Source of the DNA: an uncultured Leptolyngbyaceae cyanobacterium
GTDB taxonomy: Bacteria > Cyanobacteriota > Cyanobacteriia > Leptolyngbyales > Leptolyngbyaceae
Reading direction: 5' to 3'
DNA length: 64,000 bases
NCBI GenBank assembly: GCA_938023035.1
Contig: CALIDI010000011.1
Span: 44,413 to 108,412, forward strand
Every line of letters starts with the position of its first letter. Positions within the stretch are counted from its first letter, which is position 1. The notes beneath the pieces were generated by a model, which worked only from the letters and a program-made list of their open reading frames with translations, did not search any database and was not told the origin of the DNA. This document shows, one piece after another, positions 7,737-16,700 of the stretch. Position numbers and translations under genes: made by a program.

Positions 7737-9377
7737 ATGTTAGAAAGCATAATTTGGATTTTGCTGATGGGGTTCTTTGTGGGGCAAATAGCCCGACGAC
7801 TTAAGGCCCCGGCATTGGTAGGGATGGTGCTAGTCGGCATTCTGTTAGGACCTCAGGTCGGCAACGTAATTGAGCCAGAGGTTTTGGGGGCAGCCAGCGC
7901 GCTGCGCACGATCGCGGTCATGGTGATTTTGATGAAAGCGGGGTTAGGGCTTGATCGGGAAAAGCTCGCCCAGCAGGGTTCGGTCGCTTTGCGGTTGGGC
8001 TTTTTGCCAGCAACCTGTGAAGCGATCGCCGTTGCTGTAGCGGCGATGGCGCTGTTCCAATTTGACTTTGCCACCGGCCTATTGTTAGGCTGCATCGTCG
8101 GAGCTGAGTCTCCAGCCGTGATTGTGCCAGCCATGTTGCGGCTAAAGAGCCTGGGCTGGGGCGTAAAAAAAGGAATTCCCGATGCTATTTTGACCGGCAG
8201 CGCCCTCTCTGATGTGCTGTTGCTGTTGGTATTTAGTCTATTGCTGGCCTTTCTTTCCCAAGGAGCGACGACGGGCGTAACGTTACCCGGCGGGTGGACA
8301 CTGAGTCCCCTACAGCTATTGCCACTACAAGTGATTATTCAAATCGTTTTTGGAGTGGTGTTGGGCTGGCTAACGGCCCAAATGCTGGTGTCGTTGCTCG
8401 CCCAGCAAAACTGGACTCAAAGTGCCGTTCAAGACGGGTTAGTTGCCGCAGGCTTTGCCCTTTTGCTGGTGGTTTTGGCGGAAAGGGTGCCGATTTTCTC
8501 TGGCTACTTGGCCGTGATGTCAACAGGGTTTTTCCTAATTGAGCTAGATGCCCCTCTGGCACGACGGCTACGGGGTGGGTTTGATAGTTTGTGGGTGATT
8601 GCTGAAACGATTTTGTTTGTACTGTTAGGGGCCAGTATTCAGCTCAGTGTCTTAGGAGATACGTTGCTGGTGGGGTTATTAGTACTGGCCATTGGCACGC
8701 TGGTAGGGCGATCGCTGGGCTGGTATCTCTCGACCCTAGGAAGTAACTGGAGTTGGAAAGAGCGTCTGTTTCTGCTGCCAGGGAACTCAGCAAAGGCCAC
8801 GGTACAGGCAGCGATTGGGGCAATTCCTCTCGCTCAAGGAATTGCGGGAGGAGAAACCATTTTGGCGATCGCAGCTCTATCGATCTTAGTCACAGCCCCC
8901 CTAGGAGCCTGGGCGATTCCCACCTTTGCCCCCCAACTGCTAGAGCGCGGCGAGGTAGACCCGACAAAAGTGACGATTTCGCAGCGGATTGTCTTGCTGG
9001 CCGCTGTTGACACCTCACCTCTGGGCACCCAGGTCTTAACGAAAGCTGCCGAAATGGCCCGTCGCAGTAACGGGGAGGTCGTCGTTCTACACGTCATTCG
9101 GGTCAATAATTCCCAAGGAGTGGCACAACTACAGGAACATTCTCGCCAGATCCTGGCAGACATTCGCCATCAGTTTGTGACAGTAGTTGGCTCTGTGCCC
9201 GAAGAAATTGTTCGCACCGCACAGGAGTATGGGGTGACAGAGATCATCATGGGTAAGCGAGGGCATCGCCCCTTTGAAGATGTATTGGTGGGTTCGGTTT
9301 CACAGGCGGTATTAGAAACAAGCCCTTTACCTGTGGTAGTCGTGGAAGATGACCAAGTGGCTATGGTGAGCCGTTGA
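7737..9377 (+). CDS. cation/proton antiporter with C-terminal universal stress domain
   Basis: A 546-residue protein. Residues 1-400 are a CPA-type sodium/proton exchanger core of about 12 hydrophobic helices; the segment GCIVGAESPAVIVPAML resembles the unwound ion-binding region of the family. Residues 420-540 form a universal stress protein domain starting RIVLLAAVDTSPLG and ending with the ATP-binding signature G-2x-G-9x-GS (GKRG...VGSVS), then PLPVVVVED. It sits under a fluoride riboswitch and 15 bp before crcB, so it likely helps cells under fluoride load, by proton/sodium balance or by moving fluoride itself; antiporters and USP genes are recurrent in fluoride regulons. The start is GTG 7734 or ATG 7737; an in-frame TAA at 7719 excludes anything earlier. 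Confidence 0.88.
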   Translation: MLESIIWILLMGFFVGQIARRLKAPALVGMVLVGILLGPQVGNVIEPEVLGAASALRTIAVMVILMKAGLGLDREKLAQQGSVALRLGFLPATCEAIAVAVAAMALFQFDFATGLLLGCIVGAESPAVIVPAMLRLKSLGWGVKKGIPDAILTGSALSDVLLLLVFSLLLAFLSQGATTGVTLPGGWTLSPLQLLPLQVIIQIVFGVVLGWLTAQMLVSLLAQQNWTQSAVQDGLVAAGFALLLVVLAERVPIFSGYLAVMSTGFFLIELDAPLARRLRGGFDSLWVIAETILFVLLGASIQLSVLGDTLLVGLLVLAIGTLVGRSLGWYLSTLGSNWSWKERLFLLPGNSAKATVQAAIGAIPLAQGIAGGETILAIAALSILVTAPLGAWAIPTFAPQLLERGEVDPTKVTISQRIVLLAAVDTSPLGTQVLTKAAEMARRSNGEVVVLHVIRVNNSQGVAQLQEHSRQILADIRHQFVTVVGSVPEEIVRTAQEYGVTEIIMGKRGHRPFEDVLVGSVSQAVLETSPLPVVVVEDDQVAMVSR

Positions 9378-9392
9378 TTCACATGAGGCTGG

Positions 9393-9821
9393 ATGATGCT
9401 GAAAAAACCAATCATACGAACGGTCGGGGCGATTGCGCTGGGGGCGATCGGGGGAGCTTTGAGTCGCTACTATCTAGGGCAAAGCATCAGCCACATTGTA
9501 GGCTCTGATCTACCCTATAGCACCTTAATCGTTAATGTGAGCGGTTGTCTTCTCATGGGGTTTCTCACCACTCTGTTCTTAGGGCAAATCATCCGCATCC
9601 ATCCAGATATCCAATTGCTGGCGCTGACGGGGTTCTTGGGGTCCTACACCACCTTTTCCAGCTATGAGTTAGATAGCGCCCTTTTACTCCAGCATCATCG
9701 TTTACGGGCAGAGGTATTTTACTGGGGAGGGAGTACCCTTCTAGGATTGCTCAGCCTAGAACTAGGTATTCTTTCAGCAGAATGGGTGCTCCGAACGTGG
9801 AATCACCAGCATTTTCGCTAA
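9393..9821 (+). CDS. crcB: CrcB/Fluc fluoride channel, first copy
   Basis: A 142-residue four-helix membrane protein of the Fluc/CrcB family, which exports fluoride as a dual-topology dimer. Diagnostic features are GALSRYYLG near the N terminus, the Asn-containing second helix (LIVNVSGCLLMGF), and GFLGSYTTFSSYELD in helix 3, which carries the phenylalanine box and Thr/Ser residues lining the pore and the central Na+ site. The gene begins 15 bp after the antiporter stop, so both are almost certainly on the riboswitch-controlled transcript. A second crcB lies about 500 bp downstream; the two are clearly diverged from each other, which suggests a heterodimeric channel or a functional backup. Confidence 0.95.
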   Translation: MMLKKPIIRTVGAIALGAIGGALSRYYLGQSISHIVGSDLPYSTLIVNVSGCLLMGFLTTLFLGQIIRIHPDIQLLALTGFLGSYTTFSSYELDSALLLQHHRLRAEVFYWGGSTLLGLLSLELGILSAEWVLRTWNHQHFR

Positions 9822-9854
9822 ACAATCCCTCAGACAGTTTTTGTGAAAATGCTG
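9807..9854 (+). terminator. stem-loop at the crcB 3' end
   Basis: CAGCATTTTC (9807-9816) and GAAAATGCTG (9845-9854) form a perfect 10-bp inverted repeat around the first crcB stop codon, with a 28-nt loop. No strong U-run follows, so it may be a processing or stability element rather than a true terminator. Confidence 0.4.
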
Positions 9855-10021
9855 AAAATCCTTGTTACGCCGTCCACTTTGGCACTCACCCAACATTAGC
9901 AGAGAGAATACAGGATAGAAACTTGCTATGCCTTCAGCTCTAGCCCTCACCCGAAATCCCGCTCCCAAGGAGGAAGAGGAACTTTGAATCTGGCTCCCCT
10001 GCTCCCAAACTTGGGAGTAGT

Positions 10022-10202
10022 CTAGTAGACTAAGGCATCCGTCTGTCTGCCCTCACCTCCACCCCTCTTTCAGCCCCCTGGCCCCCATTCATGGGGGGTT
10101 GAGGAGAGCGGCTTCGATTTTCCCTGCTCCCTCGATCGGAGCAGCAGCTAGGGAATGAGGGTGGCTGAGATGAGTCCAGAAATTTCGGCCTTACTGTACT
10201 AG
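10022..10202 (-). repeat. MITE-like dispersed repeat, copy 2
   Basis: Minus-strand copy of the element at 3650-3839. Its head is CTAGTACAG (ending at 10202), followed by AAGGCCGAAATTTCTGGACT and a tail ending CTAGTAGAC as read on the plus strand at 10022-10030. The inner portion aligns best with copy 3 (shared TCGAGGGAGCAGGGAA). It lies between the two crcB genes. No second fluoride aptamer is present in this spacer. Confidence 0.6.
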
Positions 10203-10322
10203 AGGGCATGTGCAGCCAAGGCATTGCCCTGATGGGCATTCAAGCAAGGGGGGGGTGAGGAAGGTTCGGCGTGAAAGTGTCCGGACTATTACGCTAAAGA
10301 ACAGAAATAAAAGTGGGTGATT

Positions 10323-10706
10323 ATGGCTTCTTCCCCTTTGATGGCGCTCAGCATTGCCTCTGGTGCTATTCCCGGAGCACTCTGCCGCTACTACCTCACT
10401 CTGATCTTTACGCAGAAGTTGGGCAGGCATTTTCCCTATGCAACGTTGGTGATTAATCTATCAGGAGCCTTGCTTATGGGATTTTGTACGACGCTCTTTC
10501 AATTCATGGAGATGTCACCTTATTTCAGTGCTCTTGTTAATGTTGGTTTTTTAGGTTCTTACACAACTTTTTCAACCTATCAGTTAGATAGCTCCAATCT
10601 GATCAGGCGCGGCAATTACAAAAGAGCGCTGCTTTACTGGGCGGGAAGCCCTATACTAGGCTTCCTGTGTGTAGAAGCTGGTCTGATCTTTGCCCGCCAG
10701 TTTTAG
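10323..10706 (+). CDS. crcB: CrcB/Fluc fluoride channel, second copy
   Basis: A 127-residue paralogue of the first CrcB. It keeps SGAIPGALCRYYL, the Asn in LVINLSGALLMGF and GFLGSYTTFSTYQLD, so the pore residues are conserved. Four hydrophobic helices span most of the protein. I choose ATG 10323 over GTG 10317. In many bacteria two crcB genes lie next to each other and their products form a heterodimer of opposite topology; here a MITE-like repeat separates them. There is no aptamer directly upstream, so expression depends on read-through from the antiporter promoter or on a separate promoter in the 500-bp gap. It is followed, 30 bp on, by an unrelated sbcC gene in the same direction. Confidence 0.93.
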   Translation: MASSPLMALSIASGAIPGALCRYYLTLIFTQKLGRHFPYATLVINLSGALLMGFCTTLFQFMEMSPYFSALVNVGFLGSYTTFSTYQLDSSNLIRRGNYKRALLYWAGSPILGFLCVEAGLIFARQF

Positions 10707-10736
10707 TGTTTTGATGGCAATTTTGTGGTTATAGCA

Positions 10737-13496
10737 ATGGAAATTCTTTCAGTTACCCTGAAAAATTTTAAATCCCATCGCGATCGCCAGTTTGTCTTTG
10801 AACCGGGGATGAACGCCATCTGCGGTGAGAACGGTGCCGGCAAGACCAGCATTCTAGAAGCGATCGCCTGGGCCTTGTTTAATCATCGCGGGGCTTACAC
10901 CACCGAAGATTTGATTCGCAATGGGGCCGCCAGTGCCCAAGTCATGGTGGAGTTTATCTCCAATCGAGATAGCCGCACCTATCGAATTCAGCGTTGCACC
11001 CGCACAGGCTACACCATCTACGACCCCCAGTTGGGACAAAAACTCGACTACAGCCGAATTGACGATGAAGTCATGCCTTGGCTGTGCGACCAGTTTGGCA
11101 TGCCCCGCGGCACCGATTTAGGTCGTTTATTTGCCAGCACTATTGGCGTTCCGCAAGGTACTTTTACAGTAGATTTTCTCAAAACTGACCGAGAGCGGCG
11201 CGAAATCTTTGACCGGATTCTCAAGCTAGAAGAATATCGCCAGGCTTATCAGCAACTGGCCTCCTTGGAGAAATACGGTAAAGCGGAGAGCGAGCGGCTA
11301 GAGCGAGAAATTGCCCACTACGACCAGGCCCTCCAAGGATTTGAGGATTTGCAGCGGCGGTACCAAGGTCAATTGGCGGAGTTACACCAGGCTCAAGCAG
11401 AGCTACAGCAGCTAGAAGCTACTCTCCAACAGCAGCGCCAAGAGCTTGAACAACTGACTCAGCAGGCCGCACAGGTGCAGCAACTTACGGCTCAGATCGA
11501 GCGTCTGCAAACCCAAGTTGCCACCCAAACTGGTTTTTTGCAACAGCAGCAAGCAGATTTGCATCAGGCCGAGCAGGCTGTTGCTATTTGCACGCGCCAA
11601 CGGGAGGCATTTCAGGCCTATCAGCAGGCCGAGCAGACACTCACTGAGCTAGAGCAACACCGCCAACAGGAGCGCTTGCTGCACCAGCAACTCAGCCAGA
11701 AACAGCACCAGCTCGCTCAATTAGAGGCACAGTTAGCGGCTCTTAGCAATCAGCAAATGCGTCTGGAGCAGACTCAGACGACGATCGCCCACCTCAGCGC
11801 CCAGATCCCTCAGCAGGAAGCCCAAGAGGTCGCACTCCGCGAAGTTGAGCAGCAACTTCAGGCGATCGCCAACTTGCGCCAAATGCTGGAAAGCCAAACC
11901 AACAACCTGGCGCAAAAACAGGCTCAGCTCGCAAGTCTGGAGGAAAAAATAGAGCAAGTACAGACCCTGGCCCCCTGGGTCGAGCGCATCCCCACCCTAG
12001 AGCAGCAACAGCAGCGGCTGCACCAGCAACTCAGCCACATTGCCGCAGCCCAACAGTTTGAAACCGAGCTGCGCCAGTTGGTGCAGCAAGCCACTCTCAC
12101 CGGGGAGCAACAGCAAGCAGCGATCAGCCAGGCGATCGCGACCTTGCAGCAAATGCAAGCGGCTGCCCCCCTCTGGCAGTCAGCCCTGGCCAGCATTCAG
12201 AGTACGCTGGAGCAGGGTGCCCACTGGCAAACTCAGGTGTTGCACGCCATTCAAACGATCTTGGCAGATTTAAGCCAGCAAACCCACCCCACCCAACTTG
12301 AGCAACAACTTCAGCAGATTAGTGCAGAACTACAGACTGCTCGCCAATATCAGGCTGATTTTGCCAATCTGGAATGGTTGCAGACTCAGCGCCAGGAGCA
12401 AGTTACTGCGATCGCCCAGATCCAGGCGAGTTTGCCCCAGATAGAGGCTCAGGTGGCCGCTCAGCCCGCCTTAGAGCAGCAGCAGCAGACCTTACTCCAG
12501 CAGCTAGCAGCACTCAACGACCCCCGCGGCCAGTGTCGGTTGCTCCAGCAAGAGTTGGAACAGTCAACTCACCTGCCGGCGGAAATGGCTACATTACAAA
12601 CCCGTCTTGCAACCGAGCAGGGCGCGATCGCCCAACTTAAAACCCAACTCAACACCTTTGCCAACTTAGAGCAGCAGGTGCAGGCGCAACAAGCCATTCG
12701 TCAGACCCACCAAGCCGCCTATCAAGAGTATCTGACCTATCGGGAATTGGCCAATACCTGCAAGGCCAAACAACAACAGGTACAAGAAACCCAGGAGCAA
12801 CTCACCACCTGGCAAACCCAAATTCAAGCCCTGATTGCCGATCGAGATGGCCTGCAAGCCCGTTTCGACCCTAGCCAGTTGCAAACCTTGCAACTGGAAT
12901 ATCAGCAGGCAAACAACCGAGCAATTGCCCTGAAAGCCCGCCTCCCCGATTTGAAGAAGCTACTCCAGGAATTAAACCAGCAATTAACAAAGCTGACAGA
13001 GTTGCAAACGCAACGACAAGTAGCCGAAGCGCAACTCAAGCTGAAACAAAAAACGGCGCGTTTTATTAAATTTGCCCGCGATAGCTACAAAAAAGCCGGG
13101 CCACGCATCACCGAGCGCTATGTGCAGCGGATTTCCTGGGAAGCAGATCGGCTGTTTCGCGAGTTGCTCAATCGTCCGAATGTCAGCCTAGAATGGACCC
13201 GCGACTACGAAATTCTAGTACGCGAAGCGGCCCATACCCGCCGCTTTGTCAACCTGTCGGGAGGGGAGCAGATGTGTGCAGCCCTAGCCGTGCGCCTAGC
13301 TTTGCTCAAAGTTCTGGCAGATTTGGATGTAGCTTTTTTTGATGAACCGACCACCAATATGGATCGCCCCCGGCGTAGACACCTGGCAGAGGCGATCAGC
13401 AACATTAAAACCTTTCGCCAACTATTTGTGATCAGCCACGATGACACCTTTGAAAACCTGACTGGCAACATCATCACGGTGCAACGGGAGGCTTAA
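10737..13496 (+). CDS. sbcC: SbcC/Rad50-type ATPase of DNA double-strand break repair
   Basis: A 919-residue SMC-like ATPase. The N-terminal lobe has Walker A GENGAGKTS near residue 36; residues 180-780 are a very Gln/Leu-rich coiled coil; the C-terminal lobe has the signature NLSGGEQMCAAL, Walker B VAFFDEPTTNMD and the switch His in VISHDD. SbcC partners the nuclease SbcD to process DNA ends and hairpins, but no sbcD is adjacent. No CxxC zinc-hook motif occurs anywhere; the few cysteines are scattered singly. Start at ATG 10737 (MEILSVTLKNFKSH), the usual family N terminus, rather than the upstream GTG. The 30-bp gap after the second crcB could allow read-through transcription. Confidence 0.88.
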   Translation: MEILSVTLKNFKSHRDRQFVFEPGMNAICGENGAGKTSILEAIAWALFNHRGAYTTEDLIRNGAASAQVMVEFISNRDSRTYRIQRCTRTGYTIYDPQLGQKLDYSRIDDEVMPWLCDQFGMPRGTDLGRLFASTIGVPQGTFTVDFLKTDRERREIFDRILKLEEYRQAYQQLASLEKYGKAESERLEREIAHYDQALQGFEDLQRRYQGQLAELHQAQAELQQLEATLQQQRQELEQLTQQAAQVQQLTAQIERLQTQVATQTGFLQQQQADLHQAEQAVAICTRQREAFQAYQQAEQTLTELEQHRQQERLLHQQLSQKQHQLAQLEAQLAALSNQQMRLEQTQTTIAHLSAQIPQQEAQEVALREVEQQLQAIANLRQMLESQTNNLAQKQAQLASLEEKIEQVQTLAPWVERIPTLEQQQQRLHQQLSHIAAAQQFETELRQLVQQATLTGEQQQAAISQAIATLQQMQAAAPLWQSALASIQSTLEQGAHWQTQVLHAIQTILADLSQQTHPTQLEQQLQQISAELQTARQYQADFANLEWLQTQRQEQVTAIAQIQASLPQIEAQVAAQPALEQQQQTLLQQLAALNDPRGQCRLLQQELEQSTHLPAEMATLQTRLATEQGAIAQLKTQLNTFANLEQQVQAQQAIRQTHQAAYQEYLTYRELANTCKAKQQQVQETQEQLTTWQTQIQALIADRDGLQARFDPSQLQTLQLEYQQANNRAIALKARLPDLKKLLQELNQQLTKLTELQTQRQVAEAQLKLKQKTARFIKFARDSYKKAGPRITERYVQRISWEADRLFRELLNRPNVSLEWTRDYEILVREAAHTRRFVNLSGGEQMCAALAVRLALLKVLADLDVAFFDEPTTNMDRPRRRHLAEAISNIKTFRQLFVISHDDTFENLTGNIITVQREA

Positions 13497-13770
13497 AGCA
13501 GCCTGGCCGCACATTCCCCTTGCTAAAGGAAATACTCTTTTGGATTTTGGCCCTGTGGTGAGCTTTCTGACTTGCCATCACCCTGTTTTTCCTGGCGATC
13601 GCCAGACGACTGCACAACGATGATCCTCGCTCTGCGGGTTAGACACCTTGGCATCCTCAAACCTGTGGCACGCCGCCCTTTTGGCCCTCTTCCCTATCCC
13701 CTCTTTTCCTCTATTCTCCGCTCTCTATTCTCCATTCTCTATCCAATCAGACTTCAGGCAACAAACTGCT
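13497..13770. other. convergent intergenic region
   Basis: About 270 bp between convergent genes, with a pyrimidine-rich tract (13672-13745). A long plus-strand frame here runs into the antisense of the next gene and has no codon signature of its own, so I do not call it. Confidence 0.3.
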
Positions 13771-16700
13771 TCATTGCCAAGACAGGTGTTGCAGCAATGT
13801 CTCCATCTGAGTTGCCCAGGTGCGATCGCTCAAAAAGTCAGCCGCAATTGCCCCCCGCTGAGCAGCTTCTTCTCGATTTCGATAAATCCGCTCTAGATTC
13901 TCCAAGATTTCTTCAACACTCGACTCGCCCCAACCCACCCGCTCAACTTTGGCCTCCCTATCGGTCACCTCCTCCTGAGCGAGAAGGGGGTATCCTAAAT
14001 TCTGCTGAGTCAAATCCAGATGCCCGGTATTAGCTGAGAGAATCGTCGGCACTCCACAAGCCAGACTGGCGATCGCCCAGCGATTGCTGACAGAGCAGCG
14101 ATTGGGAAAAACAGCGACGCCGGCTTCTCGGATGAGTTGGGCCTGTTCTAGGTAGGGCAACGGCCCCAAATGGCAAAAGGCTTCGGCAGGTAAGTCAGTC
14201 GGCAGCCCCCGATCCCAACTGGTGACTAACAGTGCTTCTGGATGGTGGCGATAAAATGCTGCAAAGGCAGCTAAAACCAGATCCTGAGCGTTGGCTGAGT
14301 TAACTTGGCCCGCAGAAACAACAACAAAGCGATCACCCCAAATCTTTGCCTTTGGTGCCGGATGAAACACACTAGGATCAACGCCCCAGGGCACAACCCG
14401 CACATTTTCCTTGCCATCATTCTGAAGTTGCTGCGCCGCCCAAGCAGAAGGCACTACCCGATAGTCCCAATGTTTTTCAGTCATCGCAGCCAGACTAAGG
14501 TCTGCCAGATCTGCTACCACACCGACACAAATCAGGGCCTGTTCTGAGGCGAAGGGGCGATCGCCCAAATGCTGGATCACGAGACCACGGGAATGTTCTA
14601 GCCATTCGAGCGGAAAAATTGTCTCACCTCTGGGGCGATCGCCTGCCAGCGTTTGCACCTGGCCAAGTCGTTGTTGATAGAGTGTCGGCAATTGGGGAGA
14701 AGCCGCCTGGAGTAAGAACGGTCGATAACCCTGCGATCGCTGCACTTGTAGTAACCACTGCAATCCCCAAATTCCAGCATCAGACTCTAACTCCGGTGCC
14801 CATGTCAGCAGGCAAGGGCGGAGAGCAGTCGGAGGAGACAGAGAAGCCGTTTGGGTTTGCCGCTTTAACGGTTGCAGGCTCATCTCAGGATAGGCAAGGC
14901 TCACGCGCCCATCTACCCCATTCTCCAGGATTACTACCGGCTCAGCTTGAGCTGTGGCAAAGCCTGCGTGCCCATCGGCTTCGCCACGGGTTGCTAAAAT
15001 CACCTTTTCGACGGCTAATGCTGTTAGAGCAGCCTTAACACGGGCAAAAACCCCCGTCCAGTCGTCCCAACTGGTTTGGCGAAATAGTCGCATTGTGGGG
15101 TACCAGGGACTATCTTCTCGCTCCAGCATCCAGCGCCAATCGGGGGCGTAATGCAACAATACCCACACAGGTTTGCCTAAGGCACCCGCTAGGTGAGCTA
15201 CCGCCGTATCCACAGTAATCACTAAATCAAGGGCCTGAATCGCCGCCGCCGTATCGGCAAAATCCTCAAGCGACTGCCCCCAATCGACAACAGGTAAATC
15301 AGGGTGTTGGCGTAATTCCTGCTCGGCGGCCCCTTTCTGCAAGCTAAAGAACTGAACGTGGGGGATCACGACCAAGGGCAAAAAATCCTCAAGCTGGCAC
15401 GAGCGCCAGCGGTCATTGCGATGATTGGGGTTGCCCGCCCAGACAATCCCTACTTTGAGCAAATCGCCAGCAATCGTTTCCGGGGGGGGCGATAGCTGCA
15501 AGCCCCGACCCAGGTAGGGCACTACAGCCGGTAGGGTTTCTAGCGTAGTTTGCAGCACATGGGGCAAACTCAATAGGGGCAAATGGGTGTCAAAGGGGGG
15601 GAGAGGACTGCCCTGGGCAATCAGTTGGTCAATGCCACGAACGGTTTCGAGCAATCGCAGGAGGGAAGGCTGACACTCTACCAGAACCTTTGCCCCCCTA
15701 GCCTTCACTAGCTCAGCAAAGCGGATAAATTGGATAGTATCGCCAAAGCCCTGCTCTGCGTGCAGCAAGATGGTTTGACCCGTAAGGTCTTCACCCTGCC
15801 ATTGGGGTTGGCTAAAGGGGCGGCGCGTCCAGTATTCTTGCTGCCAGCGCCATTCGTTTTCGGCAAACCCTTCGCGAAAGTTGCCCTGGAGCAGCAGGGC
15901 ATGGCCCAAGTTTTTATGCGCGGCCACAAAGTCAGGTTTCAGGGCGATCGCCCGTCGATACTGGCCAACGGCTCCTTCTAAATCGCCCGTTTGACGCAAT
16001 AAAAAGCCCATGTTGTAGCAGGCTTCGGCAGAATCGGGTTGTAGGGCTACCGCACGACGGGCATGGGTGAGCGCAGGCTCAAGCTGGCCCTGTTCCCGCA
16101 GGACAATTGCAAGATTTTGGTGCGCCTCGGCAAAGTTGGGCTGCAAAGCCAGCGCCCGTTCGTAGGCGGCAATGGCCTCTTGGGTTTTACCCTGTCCCTG
16201 CAAGGCTCCGGCCAGATTACTCCAGGCTTCCGCATGGTCGGGCTGCTGGGCTAGAACCTGGCGAAATAGGGCGATCGCTTCCTCCAATTGGTGAGTCTGA
16301 CAAAGAACAACCCCCAAAATGTGCATCGCCATCGCATCCTCAGGACGGCTGCTCAGGACTTGCCGACACAACCGCTCGGCCTCGGCAAACTGGCGCTGCT
16401 GGATATACTGCATCGCCTGATTTAGCAAGGAATGCAGGTGAGTCACCGATAGTGCCACAGGTGGGCGGCGAGCAGGCGAAACAGATGGCTGTTTAGCAAA
16501 GCCCTGCCCTGACTGAGAGGAGGGGGCAGGCGGGGCAATGGGGGAAGGGGGAAGGGGAAGGGTTTGATCATCGCGCAACGCCGCCTGCACTTCGACAATA
16601 ACCGTATCCCAGGTGGCGGCTGACGTTTGCCGAAAGATTCTCAGGGTGGGGTACCAGGGGCTATCACTGCGATGCAGTAGCCAACGCCAGTCAGGGGTAT

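Noticed and set aside
9822..10322. Second fluoride riboswitch before the second crcB
   Set aside because: CCTGATGGGC near 10228 recalls part of the motif, but neither P1 nor the GGAG/CTCC pseudoknot is present.
13572..14033. Plus-strand frame of 153 codons
   Set aside because: It overlaps the C-terminal end of the giant gene on the other strand and has the composition of an antisense shadow.
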